A stretch of 64,000 nucleotides of DNA from assembly GCA_030015575.1 (NCBI GenBank), contig CM057346.1, positions 112,945,899-113,009,898 of the forward strand, in the 5' to 3' direction. Below are positions 23,713 to 34,886 of this stretch, in pieces. The notes under the pieces were generated by a model. It made no database searches, had not been told where the DNA came from, and saw only the letters and a program-made list of their open reading frames with translations. The DNA is from Agapanthus africanus (Eukaryota > Streptophyta > Magnoliopsida > Asparagales > Amaryllidaceae). How positions within the stretch are numbered: position 1 is the first letter of the stretch; each line of letters starts with the position of its first letter. Made by a program: the position numbers and the translations under genes.

Positions 23713-24187
23713 GTCACGTGCTTACACGTGACCAGCAGTCACGTGTGGGCACGTGACACCTAAAAGTATCGGCAAGGCAAATTCAGTTTCCCAAATACAT
23801 CAAAGAAAAGGGGCTTCAGAAAGGGTCACGTGTTCCCACGTGACCTGGGTCACGTGTCGGCACGTGACATTTAAAAGCAGCGGCAAAGACACAACAGTTC
23901 CTTGATCAAATCAAGAAAAAGGCTTCAGAAGAAGTCACGTGCTCCCACGTGACCAGGGTCGCGTGTTGGCACGTGACACTCAAAACATCAGACTCATTCT
24001 CCGGTTAAATTGAGAAGAAGGCTCCATGTCAGGATCACGTGCTCACACGTGACCAGTTGTCACGTGGTGGCACGTGATAGCTAAGCAGCAACCAGAAAAC
24101 AGAGCGCAAAAAGAAGGAAGAAGGCTCGTTCCAAGGGGGTCACGTGCCCACACGTGACCAAGGGTCACGTGGCCACACGTGACCAAC
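23713..24187. repeat. Five-unit CACGTG (G-box) array in the Tat U3
   Basis: Units start at 23713, 23825, 23934, 24034 and 24139 (steps of about 100-112 bp). Each has up to four CACGTG hexamers arranged as GTCACGTG...CACGTGAC pairs: 19 in the block (one site in unit 3 mutated to TCGCGTG) and seven more at 25222-25430. CACGTG is the core bound by plant bZIP and bHLH factors. It lies 300-780 bp upstream of the LTR TATA box. Confidence 0.95.
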
Positions 24188-24490
24188 TTCAAAGCCCATT
24201 TGTCAACAGAATTAAATTCTGAGAAAAGACCTCTCAAATCTTTCCAAAAGCAATCGATTAAATTAAAGATTTAGAGGTGATTAAATATCGTCTATCTATG
24301 GGAAAATCTCGAATTTGGAAAGATTTCCCCTTTAAATCTAACAGAAATAACAAAGGACAATCCCTGGATTTGAAATCCAATGGTGAATAAAATTCCCCTA
24401 ATAATTCAAAGGTCCAAAACGAACGATGGATGCAAATCAAATCTCTCAATGAAGATTCGTCAAAAAACTAATTGACTCGGCTGCTTCTCC

Positions 24491-24498
24491 TATAAATA
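24491..24498 (+). promoter_or_regulatory. TATA box of the Tat 5' LTR
   Basis: TATAAATA, embedded in the near-palindrome CTCCTATAAATAGGAG (24487-24502). It is downstream of the G-box array and upstream of the palindrome ladder, so transcription should start around 24520-24530. The 3' LTR has the same box at 58647-58654. Confidence 0.75.
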
Positions 24499-24637
24499 GG
24501 AGCCAAGAGACACAAAAAAATATATACACGCAGAGGGAAGAAAAGGGAGAGAGCCTTGATGCTTTGAGGAATTTGGATCTTCTGCAAAAGAAAACCCTAG
24601 GTAAGAGAGGGAAGGCTTTTTGAAAGAAAAGAGAATT

Positions 24638-25176
24638 TAATTCTCAACAGGGTTTAACCCTGATATAAAACAGAAGGGCATATTTCTTCTCTCTTTGGTA
24701 GAGGATCTGTAAAGTGCACATCTCCCCTTGAAGTTGAGAATTTAATTCTCAATGGGTTGAGATCCTGCCATGCAGATCCAAAGCATAGAGAGGGAATAGA
24801 AGCACGAGAATTTCATTCTCACAGAATTATAGGAATTCAATTCCTTTAAAATAAAATTAGGGCTTGACCCTGTGTTATGGGAATTTAATTCCTTCAGAAC
24901 AAAAAGAATCAGGGTTTAACCCTAGTTAAAAACTTAGTTCTGTTAAAACAACGAGAATTTAATTCCCTTAATCTCATTTCCCAGAATAATTCTTTAACAG
25001 AGAGTGGGAGCTTAATTCCCCAAAGCTTTTATTAGGGTTCAACCCTATTCGATTCTGCACATATATGAGGAATTTAATTCCTACAGGAGATTCAGAGTTC
25101 AACTCTTCAAAAGGAAGTAGGAATTTAATTCCTCTAAAATTATTGTCAGGGTTCAACCCTACGAGGAATTTAATTC
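24638..25176 (+). repeat. Ladder of TT-Y-AA palindromes in the transcribed leader
   Basis: About 15 short palindromes, 13-15 nt each, with three arm types: GAGAATTTAATTCTC, AGGAATTTAATTCCT and CAGGGTTTAACCCTG (or TTCAA variants). All have the form arm-TT-T/C-AA-arm. As RNA each could pair as a 5-6-bp stem with a UUA or UCA triloop. Confidence 0.9.
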
Positions 25177-25436
25177 CTAAAAAGGGATTAACAGATCTTC
25201 TAAACAACTACATAAAAGCGGGGTCACGTGTCACCACGTGGCCTCCCCAAAGATCTATATAAAGCCCCCTTGAGGCAGTGCCCCACTAGACCCACGTGAC
25301 CCTTGGCAGAAGCTTTAACATATACGCATTTGAATGCCCGTCACGTGATGGCACGTGATGCTCTGAAAAATGCGATAGTCTCAGAAGAACAAATGAAGGG
25401 AGGGCGCCCTCACGTGCTGCCACGTGACCCCTCTTA

Positions 25437-25741
25437 CCTCAGCGTCTAACGCTAAATTGGGACCCCTGAATCCAGTGTTAAAACATTGTTTGGCCCTAGT
25501 GTTCAACACTAAGCAAAGAACTTTATTCGCAGTGTTCAACACTGGTTACCTTAGTGTTCAACACTAATTTGGAATTTCTGTTGCCAGTGCTTAACACTGG
25601 ACTGTTTTAGTGTTTAACACTAATTTGAAAGCCTTGTTGCTGATGTTTGACACCAACTATCTTTTAATGTTAAACACTAACTTATCAATCTCATTCCCAG
25701 TGTTTAACACTGATTGGTCTTTAGTGTTTAACACTAGGCAT
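25437..25741 (+). repeat. Alternating CAGTGTT/TAGTGTT palindrome array
   Basis: Roughly eleven palindromes of the form AGTGTT-Y-AACACT at about 25-35-bp steps, mostly alternating between C...G and T...A outer pairs (CAGTGTT.AACACTG, TAGTGTT.AACACTA). A related AGCGTCTAACGCT opens the array. Spacer sequences differ, so pairing rather than spacer is conserved. Confidence 0.9.
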
Positions 25742-26029
25742 TAGCCCAATTGGCTAAATGGCCAGAGGCAAGGCCTCTCCTTCAATGGATCAACAGAAAG
25801 CCGATGTCCCAGACATGATTGGACTTAGCCCAAACTGGCCATAAGTCCTCAATTCGTAATTAACTGGGCCAATGGGATCAAAACATAATTAATTGGTCTC
25901 AATCCCAAATTGGGCCAATGACTATTTAATCCACTCCGGTTCCAGGGTACATCTCTTCACTCCTTTGATACTTGGCGTTGTAATCCCTCAACGTCTTCAA
26001 AGAGGTGACGGGTCCCGATGACCACACAT

Positions 26030-26262
26030 TGATACGGACTGTGGGGTCCTTAAACCCATGGACTACGACTTCTTTAACCTTGACCGAGATGTCTTAAAAC
26101 TAACAATGAACTGTGGGGTCCTTAAACCCATGGACTACGACGTCCTTAACCTTGACCGAGATGTCTTAAAACTAACAATGGACCGCAATGTCCTTAAACT
26201 ACCCACGGACCGCAATGTCCTTAAACTAGCAATAGACCACTATGTCCTTAAACTGGAACAAT
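26030..26262 (+). repeat. Tandem GACCG..ATGTCCTTAAACT units in the Tat LTR
   Basis: A 60-70-bp unit (ACTGTGGGGTCCTTAAACCC...GATGTCTTAAAACTAAC) is followed by shorter units with GGACCGCAATGTCCTTAAACT. The motif recurs in the internal 3' region at 36554-36793 and 40099-40587 and in the other LTR at 60180-60418. Confidence 0.9.
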
Positions 26263-27062
26263 AGAGCCCAAACGCTCTTTTGTCAGATCTAAACGATCCC
26301 GTTTAAGTTGATCTTAGCCTCAAATATGGCTAACGTATCCTTAAACCTTCAAACAGACTGGACTATGAATCCCTCCAATCAACTTCGGTTCAAGGGTACA
26401 TCTCTGAACTCCTCTGGTATCTGTCGTTGTAATCCTTCAACGTCGTCAGAGAGGTGACGGGTCCCGACGGCCATACATACAATGGACTACCATGTCCTTA
26501 AACTGGAACAATAGAGCCCAAACGCTCTTTTGTCGGATCTAAACGATCCCGTTAAGTTGATCTTAGTCTCAGGCCGGACTAACGTATCCTTAACAAACGT
26601 TTGAGTTGATCTTGGCCTCAAGTATGGCTAACGTATCCTCAAACCAAACCCCCAAATCCAAATCTAAGATAATACGGATTTGGACTAGTCCACGCCCTAC
26701 GGGCGACGACATAACTCGGTCTCCGTAAACAATCCACGGGCAACAAAACACAAAACAAACACACACGACGCGAAGTGACCATCTGGAGAAGGAGAAAGTT
26801 GTTACCACGATGCGGTAGCGTAATTAACTGCAGGGGCTTGCGTCTGCAGGGAAGAGCGTCCCCACAATTAAAAACCCCTCAAACGAGGGGGAATCTGACG
26901 AAGTTTGCTACATCGGCCGCATCCGTTTAAACCTTCGACACACGGTGCCATGAATCAACTTGGCATCTTCGGAGAGGTGGACGGATAGCACCAATTAGTA
27001 TCTTCCCCGAATTTCAGGCAAGAGACGCCATGTCGCGCCGTCTTTCGGAGGGGAACAGATTC

Positions 27063-27080
27063 TGGCACGCCCAGTGGGAC
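27063..27080 (+). promoter_or_regulatory. Probable primer binding site of the Tat element
   Basis: TGGCACGCCCAGTGGGAC begins five bases after the LTR end. TGG at the LTR-proximal side is expected for pairing with a tRNA CCA end. The tRNA is not assigned here. Confidence 0.75.
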
Positions 27081-27209
27081 CTTTTCCTCTTTCCACTCCA
27101 CACTTCGTGTGTCGTGATTCGCGAACCAATCGCGGTTCGCTAATGGTGGCCCTTGGGTTTCAAGATACTAAGAATTGGCGTCTTGCTTATTGCAGAAAGC
27201 AAAGAATCG

Positions 27210-28265
27210 ATGGCTTCTACTTCTGCGAAATGCTCCAACTGCTCGGACTGCAATTGCGACCAACGCTTTACCTCGCCAGGAGGTATAGCCTATGGACCCC
27301 AAGCTGCTTCGTTATTCACAATACCGGTGGACCAGGTGACTCAGGCCACTACCGGGTTGTTCTTTGGGACTATGCTCCCGCCAATGAGCTTCACGGCGCC
27401 GGTGCTGACGAAGGAAGCTCCCAAGAAGTCGGTCTTTGATCGTCTTACCCCTGCCGCGGCTCATCTCAACGGGTCGCCCAACATCAGCGCCTCGGTCTTC
27501 TCTAGATTGGGCCAGAAATCCGGTAGACCCATCATGAGGTCTACAATCCCAGAGAAGGCTGCTTCTAAGAAAGTGGCTGCTCCTGCTCCCGAAATCGCCA
27601 AGGCGGCTTCTCTGGCCAAAAAGTCGGTCTTTACAAGATTGACGGCTTCAGCTCCCGCCCCTGCTACCCAAAAGACGTCGGTCTTTGACAGGCTAACACC
27701 AACAGCAACCCCCCACCTACACAGAGGGTAAGACGAAACCATTCTTACCGCTGACCCAACGCCGTCCGCTCGACACGCTCGACGTCGCCATTGGCGCCGA
27801 GTAAGGAAGGCTGGGGGCATCTCCCCATCCGAGTTAACTCCATCAGCCCCGATGGCAGAAGTTAATGCTGCTGTTCCAACTGGGAACAGCTTCTAGATGC
27901 TAAATAAGGTGCGAAGGAATTCTCCTACTGCAGTGCTAAAGAGGTCTCCTCCCCCATTAAAAAAGGTTGTGGAAATAAAATCAGAACAGCCCCGATCCCC
28001 TCAACGGCTGTCTTCTAAAATCTATAAGGTTTGGCGGCAGGCCCGAGACTCGATCATCGATCCAAACTTCTTCCGCCAGCACAAGAAGCTGAAAATCCAA
28101 CCGGAAGCTGGTCACCAGGCTAAACCCCAAAAGGCTGTCTGGACGCCCACCTCAACGGCCCCCTCAACCTCCATGGCTCATAAAAGGAGGAAGCCAGAGA
28201 AGATCCCCCAGCCTGCAACGACAGCTAATAGCACTAAGCCCAGACGCCCTAAGTCTGGGGCATGA
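27210..28265 (+). pseudogene. Tat leader ORF with SVFxRL repeats
   Basis: The ATG at 27210 (MASTSAKCSNCSDCNC...) is chosen because it opens the best frame; the upstream part has no ATG in this frame. It carries a Cys cluster near the start and four copies of a short motif, SVFDRLTP, SVFSRLG, SVFTRLT and SVFDRLTP, at about 27427, 27493, 27620 and 27677, in an Ala/Pro/Lys-rich context. In-frame stops at 27729 and 27894 split it; the last part (from 27897) is basic and overlaps the gag ATG by 4 bp. Role unknown; similar SVFxRL motifs occur, as I recall, in Tat-type gag leaders. Confidence 0.65.
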
Positions 28266-31200
28266 TGGTCCACACCGTATACATGGCGTCAGGAAAAGAA
28301 GACAGCCGCGCGTCCACGGGTCATAGACCGCTTACACGGTCGGTGACCAAAGCTCAGGAGCAGCAGCAAAAGCTCCAAGAAATGATGAATGCTATGGCCG
28401 CACTTACCGGGCCAAAAGAAAGCCCAGAAACGTCCTCAGACGCACGCCAGGAGGAAGAAACCGACGCTGAATTCCTTCGACGGATACTGGAGAAAAAGGA
28501 CAAAGAGGCTGCTGAACAAGCAGCCAATATACAGCGTATGGGCCTTCTCTTCCAAGATATGATAGGAATGATGATCCAGCAGGACCTACCCACCGAGGAT
28601 CCCCCAATCGTTCTTGAAGACGACCGAGGAGAAACGTCAAATCCACCGCCAGCCCCCTCAACGGCCAAGGAGGAGACGATCTCTAAAGCTGACTTGGTTG
28701 ACTATATAGCCCAGCAAATCCGGGTTCATCATGCGACTGAGGCAGCTGGTCAAGTCGTAAAAATGGGGCGGCCGTATCCAAGCTGGTACGACCAAATCAA
28801 ATACCCGCCAGGCTATACGATACCGAAATTCCACGTGTATAAGGGGACCGGCAATCCCCATCAACATGTTGCCCAGTTCCGGGCCCTCTGCGGTAACACC
28901 GGCGGTGATGATAAACTGTTGCTTCGCCAGTTCGTAGGCAGCTTATCGGAAACAGCGTTCGAATGGTATTCGGAACTCCCGAACGATTCTATCAAGACGT
29001 TCGCTGAAATGGAGTTGTTATTCACTCAGCGATTCGCAAGTGCCAGCGAACGCACTCCAATAACAGCATTGATTAACGCCAGGGTAAAACCAGGCGAAAC
29101 CTGGGTCCAGTATGCTATACGCTGGCGGAATTTGTGGTCGAGATGCGAACAACGCATTGAGGAGGCACCCGCAGTGGGCATGTTCATGGGAACCCTAGAC
29201 CCTCACGCAACTATCTCCCAGTTTATGATGTTCTTTAAGCCAACCACATTCCAGGCTTTAATCGACAAGTTGGCTCAGATGGACCAGATAGGTCATAGAC
29301 CACCTCCCCGGAAGTCGGAACCTCGGAATGACAAGGGTAAAGGAAGGGCAACCTTTGTCGCGAATGCCCAACAGCAACCTAACGCCCCGAAACCGGCAGA
29401 TCAACTGGAAGAAAGACGCCGGTATTATAATGAAAAGATGAAACGTCCTTACTCATTCCCACGAGACAAGACGAAACGGTTATTCGAGCTGGCAATACGC
29501 AACAGACTTATAAACCTACCAAATCCAAGGCGACCGCCGCAACCCACGGAGGTGAATAACCCTAACTATTGCCCTTACCATCAAACGATAAGTCATCCGA
29601 TTGAAGATTACTTCGTCTTCAAAGGATGGATCGAAGATCAATACCTCCAGGGGAAGTTTAAACTTTCAGAAAAGTGTAAGGTGAACCCACCACAGCCGCA
29701 TCCTCCTAAGAAAGCGAATACACCGGGGGCAACCTGCTCCTTTATTGAAGAAGGTCCGTGGGAGGTCGTGCTATCAACTAAAACCAAAAGAATGCTGGGA
29801 TACCTTCATGCGTGCCCTACGATCGAATGGAAGGACCCTCTTGAACCTCAAATTATCGAAGGAATGTTGAAGCCCCGCCCAACTACGAAGACTCGCGATA
29901 AGGGCCCAAATACTCACGCCCAACCGTCAAAATCTTCGAAGAAAAAGAAGAAGAAATCCAAGAAGCCCGTGAAGCTTGGAAACGAGCACACGAACTTGCA
30001 GAAGCAAATCGACGCGCTGGAAGAATACAATCAAAAGGCGCGAACTCCTGTCACACTGCAAGAGTTCCTCAACCACATCTTTCAAGAGGAAGATGATGGA
30101 GAGAGCTCGTCGGATGAATCCGAAGGATATGTGGCGAGTTGTAACGTAATCTCCCACTCGTTTACCGATGATGGGAAAACTCCTGGCACTAAGAAGCTGG
30201 AGGCAGAGCCTAAACTAGAGCGTGCATGGCCAACAAATGAAATAATCAATGCCTTTCTAGACGAGATTCGTCTAAAGAGTAAAGCGGATCAGGAGCGTGA
30301 GATGGCCGCGTCAGATGGAGCCAAATGCAGGCGACTGAACGAAAGAGTTGAACTACCCCTGCCAGAGCGAAAGGCATCCGAAGTAGACAAGAAGATATTC
30401 AAGACGAGGAAAAGGTTTGCCAAAGCCATGTCAATGGGAATGAAGCTACCACCCTCGGAAGGAAACACGCACGATGGGGTGGAGAGGCACCCTGATTATT
30501 GCGCATATCATCGGAAAATTTCACACCCCATGGAGGAGTGCGACGCCTTTAAGATATGGTGGAAAGGATATGTTGCTCATCGGCAACATTTTAAGCGCAT
30601 GAAACGCAAGATCCGTCGGGAGCGAAGAAGTACTGTCGATGGGCACAAAAGAACTACTGGCAACTGTTACATGGTTAACGCCAGGGGGTCACAAGTTCTC
30701 ACCTTTGGGAGCGACTCTGATGAAGAAATAGTTCTGGGCCCTCTCTTTAAAGAATCTGTTTTAGGGAAAGAAGAGAAATCGGAGGCCTGCGAGAACATTC
30801 AGCTGCGCAATCACACACTCCCAGAAATGAATCTCGGGCCCGCAAGTAGAAAAGATAAGGGAAAGGAAAAGGTCACTGAAGATATCACTTTAGATGACCA
30901 AGTCATGAGAGAGCTGGCTGCCAAAGACCCTCCTAGGAAGGGTAAGGTGGACTATAACATCCTAGCACACCTAAGGAAGCTACCTTCTCAGCTTAGCATT
31001 CTCGATGCCCTCCTATTATCAAAAGATGCGCGAGACTCACTAATTAAGGCGTTACAAGAACCTGAGCAATTCCAAGCCTTCCTCGCCACTGAAAGGATGA
31101 AGGATGAACTGGAGGAAGTGCATACGGCCGACATCACTTTCGGTGACGAAGACCTCCTTCTCGGGACGTGCGACCACAACCGTCCCCTATATGTCTCTGG

Positions 31201-32125
31201 ATACTGCCATGATATCAAGATAAGCAAGATCCTGGTGGATAATGGATCCTCCGTCAATCTCCTTAATGTTCGGGTGTTGAAAGAAATCTGCATGAGTGTG
31301 CAGCACCTCGCTCATGACAAAATCACTATCTCCGGTTTTGATTCACAATCGTCACAGACTCTCGGATCTGTGATACTAACATTACGCTTCGGACTTCTCG
31401 TCACAGACGTCAAATTTCATGTCATTGACGCCAAGACCTGCTACAACGCCTTGCTCGGTCGTCCTTGGCTACATGAGTACAACATCATCGCTTCTACGCA
31501 ACATCAGTGTATGAAGTACTTTAAGGATGGTTTCGAGTATACCGTAACAGGTGAGTTGAACCCATTTTCCGTGAACAAAGTCCGCAAATATGAAGATGCG
31601 AAGTACTTTTTGCTAGATTTCGAGGATACAGAAAGGTGCCGCAAGCCGGAAAACAAAGCCGCCGCCACCATCCCTGTTTTCGGGAGCGATACCGAAGAAG
31701 AAAAAGAGATAGTTTATGCCGGGCCATCTCAACGCAACAACACGGGGACGTCCGCCCCCATGTTGGTCTTCGGAAGTGACTCGGAAGATGAGATTAATGC
31801 CGTGTTCTCCAATCGGCTGTCAATACAAGCACCCCCTAGCGATGATCAGAGTTTGCAAATCACCATGGTGCCGCGGGAACACTATAAGGATCTCGACACA
31901 CTTCAAGCTCACAATGTGCAGGACCTGCAAACATTTTGCGTCCCTCCCAGGCAAAGGGGTGAGAAGTTAATTCTATTCTACCGATCCTCAGAGTTGAGAG
32001 CAGAGAAAGAAATCTGGCATGGCGCGGATGCTACACTCGACAGGCTCCAACCCATCCGTTTGCCCAGATACTATACAAATGGATTAAAGAGGCTATTGAA
32101 GTGCCAAAGAGTACCCTTAAAATAG
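28262..32125 (+). pseudogene. Tat gag-protease polyprotein (1287 codons)
   Basis: The N-terminal Gln-rich coiled-coil stretch (about residues 35-50) and acidic region are followed by the retrotransposon gag capsid core at residues about 170-345 (PGYTIPKFHVYKG, FEWYSELP, FTQRF). Two zinc-binding-like CX2HX4HX4C motifs follow at about 434 (last Cys replaced by Tyr) and 746. An Asp-rich repeat, FGSDSDEE/FGSDTEEE/FGSDSEDE, occurs three times, and a retropepsin active site VDNGSS has its aspartate at residue 993. The frame closes at a TAG (32123) but continues in phase after it, so gag, protease and RT were one polyprotein frame. Gag packages RNA; the protease cleaves the polyprotein. Confidence 0.88.
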
Positions 32126-33340
32126 ACTGTTCGACAAGCTGGGTTCTACAACAGGATCTGGGATGTCCCTAGGACTCAACGCAAATTGCCTAACGGGAAA
32201 ATGGAAACACTTGGGCTTGGATACGCGAGAACCGGAAAACGGGGACGGGCCCACAGCAGCCACGCTATATATACCTTTGATGAAGAAGAGGACGCCCTGT
32301 CAGGAGATGCCAACCCCTCATCAAAACTAGATCCCGCGATTGAAATGCCGAGTCTGTCGTTTGAAGAACGAATGGATAAGCCTATCAGGAAAATGGGTCA
32401 AAAAGCTCGGAAAGACCTCAACCGCGAGATGGCCATCTACGAGAAGGCCAAGACGCATCGTCTATTTCAACAGGCTGCAAAAGACAAAGATGCTCATCCT
32501 CGTCAACCCGTTGTACGAAAGGCCCGACGCAGAGACGGAAATAAATCAAGAAGCGGAAAGAGGAGCCGACAACAACGACGCAGGATTAGGGGGTTACGTG
32601 ATCGGGTATTGCACGGCTCGGATTTGTCCCTCATGAAGAAGATGAGTCGAGCGTACTCCTTCCCCCGAGACAAGATGGAGAGGTTACTCAAGCTCGCTTT
32701 AAAACATCAAATGATCGCGCTTCCAGGGTCTAGACACCCTGAGCAAGCTAACAAGGCTTCTCATTTGAGCTATTGCTCTTATCACCGAGCCATAGGACAT
32801 CCTACCGAAGACTGCTTCACCTTCAAGAACTGGGTCGAGGACCAGTACTAACAGGGCAGATTCGCTTTATCCGACGGCTGGAGGCTAACGCCGCCACAAA
32901 AGCACGAACCCAAAGCCGCAAAAGCAAAACCAGATCCACCTCAGTCCTGGAAGCGGATTCGCACCTGTTACACGATTACGATATTAAAAGAAGAGCCCGA
33001 GAATATGGATGACCTTCCCTGGTGCTTTGAGAACAGCGATGATGAGGTGGTCTCAGAATTTTCGCCAGCTCCAAAAGAACTGGAAGACGGTATACATACT
33101 ACTGCAGATAACCTCAAGAAGATTGAGTTGGGATCGGCAGATAACCCGCGACCAACATTTGTCAGCGAGCTGCTATCTGAAGAAAGGGTGGCTGCTTTAA
33201 AGAACGTGCTTCTACGACATAAAGACTGCTTCGCGTGGAACTACTCCGAGATGCCAGGATTAGATCCGGAGATTGCTGTGCATAAGTTAGCAATATCCCC
33301 GGATATCAAGCCAGTCAAGCAGGCGCCAAGAAGGATGTGA
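32126..33340 (+). pseudogene. Tat protease-RT linker with third zinc-like motif
   Basis: Same frame as the upstream gag-protease. It contains a third CX2HX4HX4C motif (YCSYHRAIGHPTEDC, about 32770-32815), similar in context (SFPRDK upstream, EDQY downstream) to the first one in gag, which suggests an internal duplication. The RT entry LSEERVAALKNVLLRHKDCFAW is at about 33170-33240. In-frame stops: TAA at 32849 and TGA at 33338. Confidence 0.8.
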
Positions 33341-34886
33341 CTCGAGCTTGAAATGAGCATCAACGCCGAAGTCAAGAAGCTGATCGATTCTGGATTTATC
33401 CAAGAAGTCCAATATCCCGACTGGATCGCCAATATCGTCCCGGTAATGAAGAAAAATGGGACGGTACGCATATGCGTGGATTTCAGGGATCTCAATAAAG
33501 CCTGTCCAAAGGACGATTTCCCAGTACCAGTAACCGAGCTAATGATAGATAACACGTCCACTCATGAGGTTTTCTCCTTTATGGACGGTTCATCAGGATA
33601 CAATCAGATAAAGATGCATCCCGAAGACCAGAAGCATACCGCTTTCCGAACTCCTTTGGGTATATTCTGCTACAGGGTTATGCCCTTTGGTCTAAAGAAC
33701 GCCGGCGCTACCTATCAAAGGGCCATGACAAAGATCTTCGACGACCTCATACATGACATCGTCGAGTGCTATATCGATGACCTTGTAGTAAAGAGCATGT
33801 CATACGAAGAGCATTTAAAGCATCTGGAGACTGTATTTCAACGCCTTCGGCAATATAATCTGAAGATGAATCCCCTCAAATGCGCGTTTGGAGTCTCCTC
33901 GGGTAAATTCCTGGGATTCATCATCCGACATCGAGGTATCGAAATAGATCCATCTAAGATCAAGGCGATCATGGAAATGCCTCCGCCAAGAACCCTCAAA
34001 CAGTTGCGGTCTCTCCAAGGGAAGCTCGCATACATCTGGCGGTTTATCGCTAATCTTTCAGGCAAATGCCGTCCTTACAGTCACCTGATGAAGAAGGGAA
34101 CCCCATTCGTCTGGGATCAAAAATGCCAAAGCGCGCTAGACGAGATTAAGCAATACCTGCAAAACCCGCCGGTGTTGGCTGCTCCGGTTAAGGAAAAACC
34201 TCTCATTCTTTATACAACCGCCCTCGAAGGTTCTTTAGGTGCATTATGGGCACAAGAGGACGACCAAGGGAAAGAAAGAGCACTCTACTACTTAAGTCGA
34301 GTTCTGCTGGGGGCAGAAAGCAACTACTCTCCCATTGAAAAACATTGCTTGGCGTTAATCTTCGCGATAACAAAGCTCAGGCACTATGCATTGGCACATG
34401 AAGTCCGTCTCATCTCGAAGATGGACCCTCTTAAATATCTGATGTCAAAGGCTATATTTACGGGTCGACTCGCTAAATGGGCTCTACTCCTGATGGAGTT
34501 CTCAATAACGTATCGACCTCTTAAGGCAGTGAAAGGCCAGGCCATTGCCGACTTCCTCGCTGAGCATCCAGTACCTGCTGGTTCTCCTCTGAACTGCGAG
34601 TTGCCAGACGAGCATGCATTTGATGCGATTGGCGGCGATAGTACCCGATGGGAACTCTATTTCGATGGAGCATCCTCCGTAAAGAAACAGAAACAAGGTA
34701 TCCCAATGATCAAATCGGGGATAGGCCTCATCTTCGCAACTCCACAAGGAGGGATAATGCGCTTCGCCTTCTCCTTAACAGAGCCGAGGACAAACAATGA
34801 AGCTGAATACGAAGCTTTGATAGCAGGCCTCGAGATCGCCATCGACATGGGGAATCGAAAATCTCCTTATATACGGGGATTCCCAA
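33341..34886 (+). pseudogene. Tat reverse transcriptase, RNase H and second (archaeal-like) RNase H
   Basis: RT: CVDFRDLNKACPKDDFP, FSFMDGSSGYNQIKMHPED, MPFGLKNAGATYQRAM, and catalytic YIDD encoded at 33770-33781. First RNase H: about 34200-34560 (LYYLSRVLLGAESNYSPIEK, ADFLAEHP). It starts LYTTALEGSLGA where TDAS-like residues are expected, so it is probably degenerate. Second RNase H: WELYFDGASS at 34648 through NNEAEYEALIAGL near 34795-34835, with its Asp and Glu intact. A one-base gain in a G run at about 34850-34854 shifts the frame before GDSQLVVSQV. The double RNase H defines the Tat lineage. Confidence 0.93.

Larger units (their letters stand above)
23662..27057 (+). repeat. 5' LTR of the Tat element
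   Basis: Starts TGTTTCC, ends GGGGAACA. Layout: CACGTG array (23713-24187), TATA box 24491-24498, ladder of TT-Y-AA palindromes (24638-25176), further CACGTG pairs (25222-25430), alternating AGTGTT-AACACT palindromes (25437-25741) and a tandem block with GTCCTTAAACT units (26030-26262). The same layout is seen in the 3' LTR. Confidence 0.95.
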
